In this document: positions 39,865 to 51,081 of the stretch, one piece after another | Layout of the letters: every line of letters starts with the position of its first letter | How positions within the stretch are numbered: position 1 is the first letter of the stretch | From: Paramecium octaurelia | Taxonomy: Eukaryota; Ciliophora; Oligohymenophorea; Peniculida; Parameciidae | Reading direction: 5' to 3' | Length of the DNA: 64,000 nucleotides | Assembly (NCBI GenBank): GCA_905182995.1 | Contig: CAJJDP010000114.1 | Location: 63,772 to 127,771 of the forward strand | Position numbers and translations under genes: made by a program | The notes under the pieces: model-generated | Database searches by the model: none | What the model saw: the letters and a program-made list of their open reading frames with translations, nothing else | Told to the model about the DNA's origin: nothing

Positions 39865-41805
39865 ATGCCAGAAGACAATGTGATCAGTTTTAGGTCTTAT
39901 GTTATAAATACAAATAATGAAATTGGGAGAGGATAGTTTGGGGTTGTTTACAAATGCTAAGATTTAGACAACCCGTAACTGAACCTATGCGCAAAGGTAA
40001 TACAAATATAAAATTAAAGATTGTAAATTAAGGACTTGATAATGATAAAACCAAAAGGGAAATAGACTTGATGAAAATTATTATGAAGAAGGCAAGGGGA
40101 AACAAAAATATTGTAGGGGTTGAATATGTTGATTTCAATGATGAGAGGATAATACTCATACTGGAAAAATGTCAATGTGATCTCCAATCAATAATAAATA
40201 TGAGGAAGGCACGAGAGGGAAATAATTTTCTCCCGAAAGAAGCACTCAATATCCTAAAACAAATTCTTAATGGTTATAAATTTCTCCATGACAATAACAT
40301 TATACATAGAGATCTTAAACCTGCAAACATATTAGTCTTAGACGGGGTTTATAAAGTATCAATTGACAATTACATTTTAGATCGCCGACTTGGGATTGGC
40401 TAGAGTCATTGGACAAAATGTAGATATGACAAGGGTAGGAACACCTAAATATATTGCTCCTTAGTTGCTATTGAATTAGACCTTTACAAATTCAGCTGAC
40501 ATTTTTTCAGTAACATTTATATCTATAATTAAACAGTTAGGCATCATTACTTATGAATTAATTTTTGGTGGATTACCTTATGTTGCACACAATATGATAT
40601 AAGTTAGACAGGCTTTGAGAAATCTAGAAAATGTCCCAGTTGTGGTTAATTAGAATCATCCAGGGGTAATAATAATTAATATTCTAAGATGACCTAAGAT
40701 TTTGCTACTTTAATTGAAAGTATGCTCAAATTTAAAGAGGAAGACAGAATCAGTTGGTAATAATTATTTTCACATCCCCTAATATCAGAGGAGAATGTTC
40801 TAGTAAATTAAGCAAGGTAACCAATATTAATAAAGATATAGAGATTTCCAAGTTTTTATAAATTAGGGTGATTATAAACTAATTTAAGGATAATAGAAAC
40901 CAACTGAGAGTCCAGCCAAAGAATATTAATAAGTTCCTCCAAAAACTCTCAACCAAATACCGATATTTAAAGCCCTTGGTTCATCTCCATAACTGGCCTG
41001 CTAACCCATATATCCAAATCATACAATCCCTCCAAAAATCCAACAAGGCACATTTGCTAATCCCAAAAAATTTTAAACAGTAACTTCACCTTAGCCTAAT
41101 TCTAATCCAACTTTTCTAAAGCTAACTCTCAATACAGGAAATTCACCTGTGGCCAACATCGGCTAGCCTTTTCTATTTTAATAGGTCTAAGCTCAATCTG
41201 ATAAACTATATCAAGTAGGAGTTGTTGTAGACTAAGCATTAAATTCTTTAGAAAAATTTGTGTAATAATAATAGAATATCTTAGGAACCTATAAACGTAG
41301 TTGAAATAGGAATGGTTTGGATTGAGATTTTACCTTCATTGCTACTCTTAATGTTTCTTTGAACATGCAAAGGTTTAGAAAACATAAAGTGAAAATAATA
41401 ATAATCCTCAATAACAAATGTTTTACACACTTGCCAAAGTTGAATAGGCATTAGAGAAACAAAAAAAATATCATTAAGTAATATCCCAGGAATTGGAGCG
41501 ACATTAATTACATTTAATTTACCCTCCTATGCCTATAGTTCCAGATTTTAATAGTTATCTACAAAAATTGAAATTCATTTTATAGACTAAAGGTTTGTTC
41601 CAATATTCACCTGACAAAAATTATTTTTTGGAATATTTACAGTAATAGTATTAATTGAACTTTTAGATTTTTATATTTTTTTGAAAGACTCAAAGAATAA
41701 TAGGAGCCTTTTGAAGAAATCTATTCAAACATATCTGAGACATTTAAGAATTAAAGAGTCGAATCCTTCTTAATAGATTATCTTAACAAGAGATACACCC
41801 TATGA
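39865..41805 (+). CDS. ULK/ATG1-like Ser/Thr protein kinase
   Basis: Eight introns of 19-30 nt give 584 residues to TGA 41803-41805. The N-terminal kinase domain has a glycine loop EIGRGQFGVVYKC, a CAKK lysine, catalytic loop IIHRDLKPANIL, IADLGLAR (DLG in place of DFG) and GTPKYIAPQLLL (APQ in place of APE), then GIITYELIFGGLPY. The middle is Pro/Asn/Gln-rich (about 265-400). A C-terminal coiled region follows, as in ULK/Atg1 kinases that bind Atg13-type partners. In the family these kinases start autophagy or act in flagellar and vesicle traffic. The DLG change is conservative and the catalytic Asp residues are kept, so activity is likely. The reading frame stays open beyond this TGA to 42361 (see next entry). 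Confidence 0.84.
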
Positions 41806-42640
41806 ATTATTTAGCATTTATAATCAGCTAATTATTTTAATTTAACTAAAATATAACTATTGCAATTATATTTTGCCATTAATAAAGTTAAAGATATTTT
41901 TAAGTTTGATTTCCCATCAAAGAAACAATTACCGACTGCTAGTTAATTTGTTTATCATAGGAAATATTCTAAACAAAAATAATACTCAACCCAATTCCAA
42001 TAAATCAAAAAAGACAGTACTCAACATCAATTCAAAATGCTTCACTATGTCTAAATCATGATGAATGCTCACTACCAATCTAAATAGAACTTCTCAATGG
42101 GAGTCATCCCTAATATTCTTCTGCACACCTAACTCGATCAGATTTTATTCTATGATATGGCTATGTTGAAATCACAATCAGCTAGAATATCGCTTAAACG
42201 ATAGGATTGGACGTTTATGAGAATATTTGTGCTGTAGTGGAATGAATGGCGACCTATTTATGATTAACGTTCGCAATAGGACAACCTATAAATAGACCAT
42301 CAAATTAAAGAGCTACTTTATAAACCATGTAGATTTCTATCATGGTTACCACCTAACTAATGAGAATGAAGGTTATATAAAGATATTTGACTCAAAGAGA
42401 TATTTTCATATTATGAAATTAAAGCCTCCATCAATCATACAGCTGATAACTAGAATAAAAAATAGCCTATTTTGGAGATCTGGATCAGTGTAATCTTATT
42501 AGATTTACCTACTTATAGCAAAGGTCTTACGAATGTTATATCAACAGTTCTTATATCAGGTATGGATATATTCATTGTTATATGAAGATATATAAAGCTA
42601 GACCAATAATCGATCATATATTTATATTATGAACTTGTCC
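41806..42640 (+). other. Unresolved region: open frame after kinase TGA and WD40-like fragments
   Basis: After the kinase stop, the same frame stays free of TGA to 42361-42363. It encodes SKKQLPTASQFVYHRKYSKQ and similar sequence, which could be a C-terminal extension if the TGA were spliced or read through. No normal-sized intron fits: the only GT..AG pair spanning it is about 57 nt. A different frame at 42220-42430 reads like a WD40 repeat pair (GDLFMINVRNRTTYKQTIK and GYIKIFDSKRYF) but is broken by TGAs upstream. I cannot settle whether this is one gene, two, or a WD40 pseudogene fused to intergenic DNA. Confidence 0.35.
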
Positions 42641-42702
42641 TCCTTATTATTGGTTTCTTTCCTCTAGTATAAAAACAAAAGGATAAATATTTGTATAAGC
42701 TA

Positions 42703-42774
42703 GCGTCTATAGTATAGAGGTTCGTACGAATGCCTTCCAAGCATTTAGGTCGGGTTCGAGTCCCGATAGACGCA
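42703..42774 (+). tRNA. tRNA-Gly (UCC anticodon)
   Basis: A complete 72-nt cloverleaf without intron. The acceptor stem GCGTCTA pairs with TAGACGC and is followed by discriminator A at 42774. The anticodon loop CTTCCAA gives anticodon TCC (reads GGA, glycine). The T arm is TCGGG-TTCGAGT-CCCGA with the GGTTCGA internal promoter (B box). It is followed within a few bases by a T run (42777-42782), the RNA polymerase III terminator. CCA is not encoded, as normal in eukaryotes. Confidence 0.95.
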
Positions 42775-42776
42775 AC

Positions 42777-42782
42777 TTTTTT
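42777..42782 (+). terminator. RNA polymerase III T-run terminator of tRNA-Gly
   Basis: Six consecutive T residues start three bases after the discriminator base, the standard Pol III stop signal. Confidence 0.8.
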
Positions 42783-43054
42783 ATTTTTAATTTAAGTGAT
42801 TAAACTATGACTTATCAGTTCATACTCCTCAACTAATTCAATTGGAACCTAACAAGAATGGGTATGATAACTTATTCATTCTATTACAAAAATAGATATT
42901 GAGACATAAATTAAGTAATTTTCTAAAATATATTTTCAAATTATTAAGAATTATAAATTATGTAAATAACGATGAAGAACAATATTTTATCTCAGTATTT
43001 ATGAATACCTATCTGAAACTTTAAAGAGAAATTGATATAAATAATTTATTATTA

Positions 43055-43738
43055 TGTTTGATAATAGTTATCATTAACTCAATCCTTAAATAAGATCAAA
43101 CATTAATGATGAATTAAGAGAAAAAAGGGAGTCAAAAAAATAGTTTAGATATGTATCTGTTAATAAAATAGGGCCATCAGCAAAAAATACTTATATTCCA
43201 CTTGCAAGTCCACAATTATCAGCATATGCTAAACCAAGGGAGAGAATCAAATTAGAACAAAAATTAATGAGGGCTAGATAGAATCGATCAGTTAACATTC
43301 AGTGGAAACAAGATCCTTTGAACGTAGCCAATTATCACTCTATAAAACATTCTACAGTTGATTCTTAATTAAAATTTGATGATTAGTTATTGTAAATAGT
43401 TGGTGGTAGAATTCTGTCTTCTGGAGAGAAGAGTCATTCAATCTAACCAAAATAGAGAAGGAAACCAAAAAGTATCATTATTATAATAAGATTTTTAGCT
43501 CGTCATCGTATATTTTCAATGAATGTTCACGAATCATTAGAACTTAATTTAGTAAGAAAAAAAATGAATCCCTAACTTATTAACAGTAGAACGGAGTCCC
43601 ATAAGGCATAAAGATTCAATACGGCCTAGATTGATTTTAGTAATACTTTAGATTTTAACTAATATGTTTCGTTACAAAAGGGAAAGAGATTCTAAATACA
43701 ATAAAAATTCAATGATTAGTTAAATTGATTGTAGAATT
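43055..43738 (+). CDS. Basic, likely disordered protein, unknown
   Basis: An ATG at 43055 leads to TGA 43736-43738. A 27-nt GTATCA..TTTTAG stretch near 43472-43498 is probably an intron: its removal replaces an odd run of Ile with a smooth basic sequence (RRKPKTRHRIFSMNVHESLE), leaving 218 residues. The frame is open either way because the length is a multiple of three. It is Arg/Lys/Asn/Ser-rich, with GPSAKNTYIPLASPQLSAYA and AKPRERIKLEQKLMRARQNR as recognisable low-complexity blocks. No domain is known to me. Its stop is 25 bp from that of the convergent hydrolase. Confidence 0.6.
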
Positions 43739-43763
43739 AATTATATATAACTTATAAATTTAT

Positions 43764-45073
43764 TCACATCATCAAATTTTAGGTTGTTGTATATACTACT
43801 ACCATTTATCTATTGGTAGGTCTCTGAAATAATTTAAGTAGTCTAAAGTGGGATCCATAATCCACTATTATATGATTAACAATTCTTCTTACCCTTTTAA
43901 CAGTAACTAAGTTAGTTTCACTATACCATTCTATGTGACCTCCCTTTTGAGTTAAAGCAAATATCAAATTTGGCATGTGTCTGTGTAATTGAATTGGTAC
44001 AAATTTCCAAGGTATTAATGGGTCATTTTTGGTGTTAATAAACAAAGTGGGAACTGTAATGTCTTTGATGTAATTAATTGAAGAATTAGCCTTGGTTTAA
44101 GTTTGAGCAATACCCGATACATCTGTTCGACTGATTCAAATTTTTACAATTGTCTTGTAAAATAATGATCAAATTCATAAGGAGTTTTAGCTTCCAATAC
44201 TTTTTTAATGTCAATATTGTGTTCATCGAAGCATGCGTTCATTACATCTAAATGTTTATTGAGCAACCATTTGAAATGCTTAGTGAGATAATAGATATAT
44301 AAATAGTTGTACCATCTGTCCAAATTTTCAAAACAGGCCTAATATATAGAAGACTAGAATACACCAATAAATCAAATGGGTTGGCAATGCATACAATAGA
44401 CTTGAAGGCACATTTCTCTTTTGTGATTCCTGCATATTTGGCTGCTAAATTAGCACCTATTGATATGGCTACACACTATAATGTTGCTTCGGGATATCTC
44501 TGCTTTATCAAATCAATAATTTCCATCATATCAGATGGGTCTCCGTGATTATGATATTAAGGTGTCTTTATAGTTTATATAATACAGATAATTTTGTGAA
44601 TCCCACTCCGCGATTGTTGAAGCAGACCGCTGTATAACCAGCATTATAGAGTCTCTCTAATGTATCTTTGATATAATTGCAATCTCCGCCACCTGTCAAT
44701 CCGTGTAAAACCAACACGACATTCTTGGGATCGTTGATTTTCCAATCCAATGCCACTTGACCTCCGTCTTTCAGAGTCACCATTTCTCTTTTTTATAAAG
44801 GCACCATTTAATGTTCAACTAATGTAACATAGAACAATCCAAAGATATTGTTCATGCTCCAAATGCTTGGATTGAAATGTCCCTATAGTTGTTAATTTTC
44901 ATTACTCTAATGTTTGGACATTTCGATAGAAGGTCTTTATTACAAGTTGTGTTCTAATAAAAGACTTCAATTTCTGTATTATATAAACAATCATAAATAT
45001 GTTAGCCAATTAAGGCAAATGATGCTCCAGCAAAGAATTTCCACTTTGGAATACTCAAAAGCTTTTTTATCAT
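43764..45073 (-). CDS. Alpha/beta hydrolase of the ABHD1/2/3 (YheT) type
   Basis: Four introns (23, 20, 26 and 23 nt) give 405 residues. A hydrophobic N-terminal segment (FFAGASFALIG) could anchor it. The hydrolase core shows NVVLVLHGLTGGGDCNYIK (oxyanion HGLTGG), FNNRGVGF, and the nucleophile region CVAISIGANLAAKYAG. The nucleophile reads S-I-G in place of the usual S-M-G. A later DITVPTLFINTKNDPLIP carries the acidic residue, and QKGGHIEWY carries the catalytic His. Order and spacing match the YheT/ABHD3 family, which act as phospholipase or esterase enzymes, often on medium-chain or oxidised lipids. The extended C-terminus (TTTQNLMM) follows the fold. All triad positions are present, so activity is expected. 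Confidence 0.87.
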
Positions 45074-45826
45074 GTATTAAATAATAAATAAACTTTGTTT
45101 ATTCAAAATAATCTAATAATAAAGAACAATGATATTAATGAGTAGAATATTTGATATAAAAGAACATAAATGACGAAATTTAATTATTTTTTATTAATTC
45201 AATTCAAAATATTTATTATAAATGTTAGAATTTATAATATAGCGTTGTTAACACAAAGGGATTTTATAAAATACATTAAACTTATCAAGTAAAGATAAGT
45301 AGAATACAAAATTTTAGATATGAGAAGTTGTATTAATGTTCAAAATATGAGTTTTTTAAAAGATTTTATGAGATTTACATAAACTAAACTATTTACGAAA
45401 ATGTACATCTTATAATATCTTAGTTGCCAAGTTAAACAGAATGTTAATAGCATTTTAATTTTCTTAGAGTTGATCTAAAATAAAATGGATTCTTTTCTGA
45501 ACAATAAATTAAAAAAAAAATTATATTAAAACTTTAAGGTTTTATTCATTAACTTAGATTTCTTTGCATTTTTGCGGATTCAACAGTTAAATGAATAAAA
45601 TACTTGCAGATTATATTTAATAAATTCTTATTATATCATTATTATTCTAAGTTTAGGTTAATTAATTAATTTTAAGATTATCTACTGACGAGTAATTGTT
45701 GATTTATATGATTATTATTGAGATTGAAATGGTTTGAAAATAAATCCTTGATCTTTTTGATATATGCTTTTATAAAGAGAATCAGAAATTATATAATTTA
45801 TATAAAAACATATTTAAAAATTTGTT
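45074..45826. other. Non-coding AT-rich intergenic stretch between divergent genes
   Basis: 750 bp shared by the ABHD-type and RCC1 genes, so it should hold both promoters. Homopolymer A and T runs are frequent. No gene or structured RNA recognised. Confidence 0.6.
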
Positions 45827-48800
45827 ATGGGAACATGTATAGCGAATAATGTAAAAACATCAGAAGATTACATGAAGAATTATTAGAATTAAAAATAATT
45901 TACCTATCAATAAAGGTAGTAAGTTTCTTTGGAAGAAGAACCAATAAATCTCTTTAACATCGAGGCTGATTTGGATCATCCAGTTTTCACTTTGCATTAT
46001 TTTGATCCATCATTAACAAGGGATGTCTATTAAATCGATTTGGCATCAGATGTAAATTTGAACTTGCATTCCGATAACTCGAAATAAGTGTAGAGATTGA
46101 AATTGGAGAATCCGAAAGAATTCAGAAGAGTTTTTAAGGAACTCAGAAGCTAATGTTATTCGCTTTAAAATTACATCTTACCAAATATCAGCATAGAATA
46201 TATTAAGAATGATTATTATATGGTGAGTCCAATTATAAATAATAATAACACTAAAGAGGATATCAATGGTATTATACGCCAAGTAAATAAACATTTCTAT
46301 AAATTAAGGTAGTCGAATACAATGGTAAACCCTTAATCAACATGATTAGATCAGAGAGTAAATACGTTGCGATCTATTGCATGATAATATTGAATGAAAA
46401 CATAAGATTTATAGATTCCTTGTAAGATTACAATTTAGAAAAATACAACAAGATCTAATAGGGAAATATGAATTTATATCAGATACTAGACAATTAAGTT
46501 CAGAATAGCCATCTTCCTAATTATTTCCATGGTAATTACATATGTGAATTGCTAATCTAAAAAAGTAAGAGAAAACCAAATTTGATGTAATTGAAGAATG
46601 ATATAAATGATGGTCTATACTTGCTTAGTTATTAGGCACTAAAGGAACATATGAAAAGAAGATTCATGAAACAATATCATTTATGGTCAAGCTTTTGTCT
46701 TTCCGATAATAGAAATAAACCTTACTTTGCATGTGCTATATTTGTGAATTATTTGAAGAAGTAGAATTCTGTTTTAAATATAGAGGAGGAGTTGCGAAGA
46801 ATATCAAAAGGTGGAATCATGTATTTTACATTCGATAGAATAAAATGTCTGGATTTGAAATATCAATTATCGTAGGAAGAATTAAACTATGTGCTATCAT
46901 CTGAAATAGTTAAAGATGTCATCTAAGTAAGTCTCTCAAATGCCAGAATCTTGATGTAATTTTTAGAAGAAAAGTTCTCAATTAAAATCAAAGATAAAAT
47001 ACGACTCATAGGTAACATTGACTCTCATTACTTCACATCGAAAGCATTTTATAAATACTATAATTTTGTGGAATCCTTTTAAATTAAGACTGAACCACTA
47101 ATGTCAATGAGAGAAAAGGCCTACGAATGGTTGGCTAAAAACAATCAACAAACATCATATGAATTGTATTTACCGAGTATATTTTATAATTTGAAGAATG
47201 TTAAATTTTATATCCCCAATTCTCTGATTTTATCATAATGGATTGAGTATTTGAAGGAGATTGATTGCTAGAGTATAATACAGGATGCAAACTTATTGAT
47301 GCAAATTTAAAATTCAGATTTCGTGATGGAAACACAGAACTACGATTTAATTTAATATCAATTATTTGATGCTCTACTTAAAGGATATTATTTGGAGAGT
47401 CAATTTCAGGGGAATTAAGAAAGTCAAAGGTTTTATGAAATAGCTATTAAAATATCTCGGTAATGCTTTGGAGACTTTAGAAATAGAGGGAGTATTCTAT
47501 ATCCAATTGAAGCTTTTTGTTGGCATCGATTATCAGTTTTTACCTCTCAAAACGGAGATGTTGAATATCTGAGTGTGATTCAATATTTCTTTTCTCAATT
47601 TATCTAAATTCCATTGCCTTGTAATAATATCCAATGTCATAACTACAAGAACAAGGACTTAATCCAAGTATTGAGAGCCTCAATAAAAGGGTTCATGTTG
47701 TATGATTGGTTATTTAAAAGATTCAACGAACTCTAAGGAGAGAACATTCAATCATTTGAACCGTAATTTAGTTATCAGCCAGGACAGATCATACTATGGG
47801 GATTCAATTAGAATTATTAATTAGGATAGATGTATTAATTGAAATACAGAATCCCCATTTCTTTAAAGAGTGATGTGATGTTTGTAAAAATGGCATGTGG
47901 ATACAAACACACGATGGCAATAAGCAATACGGGTAAAGTGTATTGTTGGGGTAATAATGAGGATGGCAAATGTGGCAAACAATCTGCAATCAAGTATGTC
48001 GATTATCCTCATCTAATTGAGAGTTCATTTGATTGCATTTCAATAGAGTGTGGACATGATCATTCTGTGTATGTCAATTCAAAAGGAGTTGTATATTCCT
48101 GGGGATGTGGAGAGGGAGGTTTGTTGGGAAACAACACAGTGGTATCAACTCACATTCCTCAATAAGTTATGATTCCAGGGGCTTGTAAACAGATGAAATG
48201 CGGGGGACTACACAATGCTGCCATAGTTGAGGATAGATTGTATGTATGGGGAAGAGGAGATGGAGGTCAATTGGGATTGCCACTTGAATTAGGAATGGAA
48301 ATAGCCATTCCAACAAAGGTAGAGATTGAAAATGTGCAAGCAGTAGCATGTGGTGATGCTCATACTATTATTCTGAATAGTCAGAAATAAGTTTATGGAT
48401 GGGGCTATAATGAGTAGGGATAGTTGGGTTTATCCTTAGATATCACAAGTGTTGTAGAACCGACACTCTTAATTGAGGATGTCGATTAGATATATGCAGG
48501 ATCTTTGTAATCATACTTTCTGAAGGATGGGAATCTGTATGGATGTGGTTGTAATGATGATGGTCAATTGGGAATAGATACCAATGCAGAATAAAAAGGG
48601 ATTCAGCAGATCCTTAATTACAAGGTTGAGAGCATAGCCATTGGGTAGGATCATACACTATGTTAAAATTAAGGAAAGGTGTATGGTTGGGGATTGAATA
48701 AATTTGGGGAATTATGCAAACAAAGTTAGACCAAACCAACCGAGTTATTCGCATATAAAGTTCAATCAATTGGTTGCGGTGCCTATCATAGTGGAGTTGT

Positions 48801-48870
48801 AATAGCAGGCACTGAAAAATATTCTGCGTATAACAATGAATATGATTATAAAATATAATTAATCGAATGA
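45827..48870 (+). CDS. RCC1-repeat protein with large unknown N-terminal domain
   Basis: One 26-nt intron (46283-46308) gives 1,005 residues. The last 350 residues form about six RCC1-type blades, each with a G-x-x-H-[TS] and W-G-x-[NG] pair: for example MACGYKHTMAIS, VYCWGNNEDGKCG, IECGHDHSVYV, YSWGCGEGGLLG, KCGGLHNAAI and YVWGRGDGGQLG. The first 640 residues have no domain I can name. They are mixed helical, contain Cys pairs (IPLPCNNIQCHN) and two possible tetratricopeptide-like segments. The extreme N-terminus is MGTCIANN, with Gly2 and Cys4 in the positions for dual acylation, but residue 6 is Ala, which weakens the myristoylation case. RCC1 propellers serve as GEFs or scaffolds; partner unknown. 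Confidence 0.86.
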
Positions 48871-48977
48871 TTTAACCATTCAATTAATCTTTGATTTGAA
48901 TAGAAACTTCACAACAAATTATTTAATGGAATCCTTCTAAGAACAAACTCCATATTTCTTTTTGTTTCAAATATTGT

Positions 48978-49242
48978 ATGTCTATCATTAAGCAGGTTCT
49001 CTTAGAGCTTATAGATGAAAAATAGAATAATCATCATTTGTTTATTGCAGTTTATTAAAAGGAATAATGATCCTTTTTTAAAATAAGTTTTAAAATAACC
49101 TTACTAAAAATTGAGATTCTAAAGAGAAGACTTAGATAAATAGCCTAATTAATTTCTTATGGATTTTGATATATTAGATTAATAGTAGTAACAATTTTAT
49201 TTGCCTAAATTAATTTATAGAAATGATGCTACTTATATTTGA
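48978..49242 (+). CDS. Small Gln-rich protein with possible readthrough extension
   Basis: An ATG at 48978 and a 22-nt intron (49040-49061) give 80 residues to TGA 49240-49242. The sequence (VLLELIDEKQNNHHLNNDPF, FLMDFDILDQQQQQFYLP) is coding-like in composition. Directly after the stop the same frame continues as QANIKNLIQRRSRKQIVYK to a second TGA at 49315-49317 (106 codons in total, including both stops). Either the TGA replaces a sense codon (Trp TGG would fit) as a mutation or error, or it is read through, or the tail is chance. No known family recognised. Confidence 0.45.
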
Positions 49243-49348
49243 TAGGCTAATATCAAAAATCTTATCCAGAGGAGATCAAGAAAACAAATAGTTTACAAGG
49301 TTGGATTGATTATTTGATGATTATTATTATATTTATAATATATTAAAT

Positions 49349-51081
49349 ATGATTGAAGGGGAAGGAGGTAGCATTCCTAATCTGTAAAATTAAGAAATAG
49401 TTACAGGATAACCTGTATAAACAGGTACTCCGCTCATTTAGACTAAAATTAATGCTGATATAGAAACTAAAAAACATGTGTGCATTCATTGGTGTTTATT
49501 TTTTGTTCTAGTTACAATTTTTGTATTGACTTCTGTGTTTATGCCAGAATCAACCAAATAGGTTCAGTTGGACAATCCTTGTTAGGAAAATGACGAATAT
49601 CATTTTGATTAAGAATCATGGTTTGAAAAGAATAAATAGTAATTGTAAAATTTCCAAATAATTCTAATAGTTGCAATCAAAGTGGGGCTAATTATTCAAT
49701 TATTAGAAGATTAGATAAAAAGAATCAATTCCTAATTGTTTATGGGTAATTTAGTTTCTTCAGTCCCTCTGGTTATGAAATCAGCTACTTAAATTATACT
49801 GCCACATTATTTGGTTTGACTAAGGAATAATAACAAACTGGGAATCTATATGAAGATTTTATTACTAGTAAGAATCATTCGATAACATCGAATTGTAATC
49901 AGAACTACGATGATGATGAGGATGAATCCGATGAATATGATGAATACGATGAGATGGTTGGAGATGAAGATGAAAATGCAGACGAAAATCAAGATGAGGA
50001 TGAAGATGAGGCACCAGGCGAATAACACAGACTTTCTCAAAGAACACTAGATTATGGAAATTATGATCATAAGGTATGTGATTGGAAAGTTTTGGTCTAT
50101 ATTCCAATTCTAGAGTATCACGATTACCTTCTAATTATAAATTACGCTAACTCTTACCAAGAAAATGATGCTTTTTTATACACATAAGGATTAACTGTTG
50201 ATCCCAGATATTCAAATTCTGTATTAGCACTAAGATACACATTTTTTGCATTTTCAGTAATAAGTTTGACACTGTTTGCATTCAGAATGAAAAAATTGAC
50301 CTTATCAAATTGGGTCATCGAATAAAAGTTTGTATTAGCCTTGAGCTTTCTTTTGCCTTGGTTCAATGATCCACTGTATGCGGCTACATTAATGGCTCCG
50401 AACAGAGTTACTGCTGTGATTGGCGTGATATTTTTCAGTAATTTCATTTGTTGTCTCTTCCTTTATTGGCTTGTACTTTACCATAGGATTGTGGTGGATA
50501 ATGGATCTAAGGAAAGTACTGCAGTCACTAAACCCAAGGTCTTGGTTTGCTTCCTATTGTGGCTCTTTTTTGTGGTGTCCTATTCAATCCTAGTCATTTA
50601 GTATTTTAGGGATCCGACTACAAATTTTGATGACTTCCATAACAAAGCTTACTTGGCATTTAAAGTGCTTTCAATTATATTTTCATTTGCTATATTTTTG
50701 TATCTGCTCAAGTACTTGATTCAATTTTGCAAATGCCATGAGACTAGATTGTGGAGATACAAGTTGATTGGATTGTTTAACATCTTTTTCATGATGTGTT
50801 TGGGGTTATTTATTTTGTCTGGATCTTTTGAAATTTACAATCTCACTGGAACAGAGGTGCTAATCTCTATTAGTATATTGAATTTGTACATCTATTATCA
50901 GTAATACTTGTGGAGTCCCAGCAAGTAGGGACTAGCCTAATTTGAGAATCTGAATCAGAATGTCATGATCAGTAATAGGGATTATGATGAAATCGAAATT
51001 GAAAATATCTATGTCAATTAAGAGAATGTTGTGGATGAGAAGTTTTAGGTCCAAGAAGAGAAGGGAATGTTGGTTGAATGA
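49349..51081 (+). CDS. Wntless/TMEM181-like seven-transmembrane protein
   Basis: One 32-nt intron near 49629-49660 gives 566 residues. One membrane segment near the N-terminus (WCLFFVLVTIFVLTSVFMP) is followed by a large lumenal part containing an acidic tract of about 40 residues (DDDEDESDEYDEYDEMVGDE and similar). Seven hydrophobic segments then fill the C-terminal half, including TFFAFSVISLTLFAFRM, VTAVIGVIFFSNFICCLFLY and LFNIFFMMCLGLFILSGSF. N-terminal anchor, lumenal beta-rich domain and seven TM helices fit the GOLD-domain seven-TM group that includes Wntless, GPR107/108 and TMEM181. These are Golgi and endosome proteins in secretory traffic. The match is by architecture, not residues. 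Bases from 50813 onward are repeated after the N at 52149. Confidence 0.78.

Noticed and set aside
47804-48349. Antisense ORFs opposite the RCC1 repeats
   Set aside because: The plus-strand RCC1 blades explain the sequence; antisense frames lack any domain.
49865-50107. A His-rich antisense ORF opposite the Wntless-like gene
   Set aside because: It is the reverse complement of the acidic Asp/Glu-coding tract; composition alone explains it.
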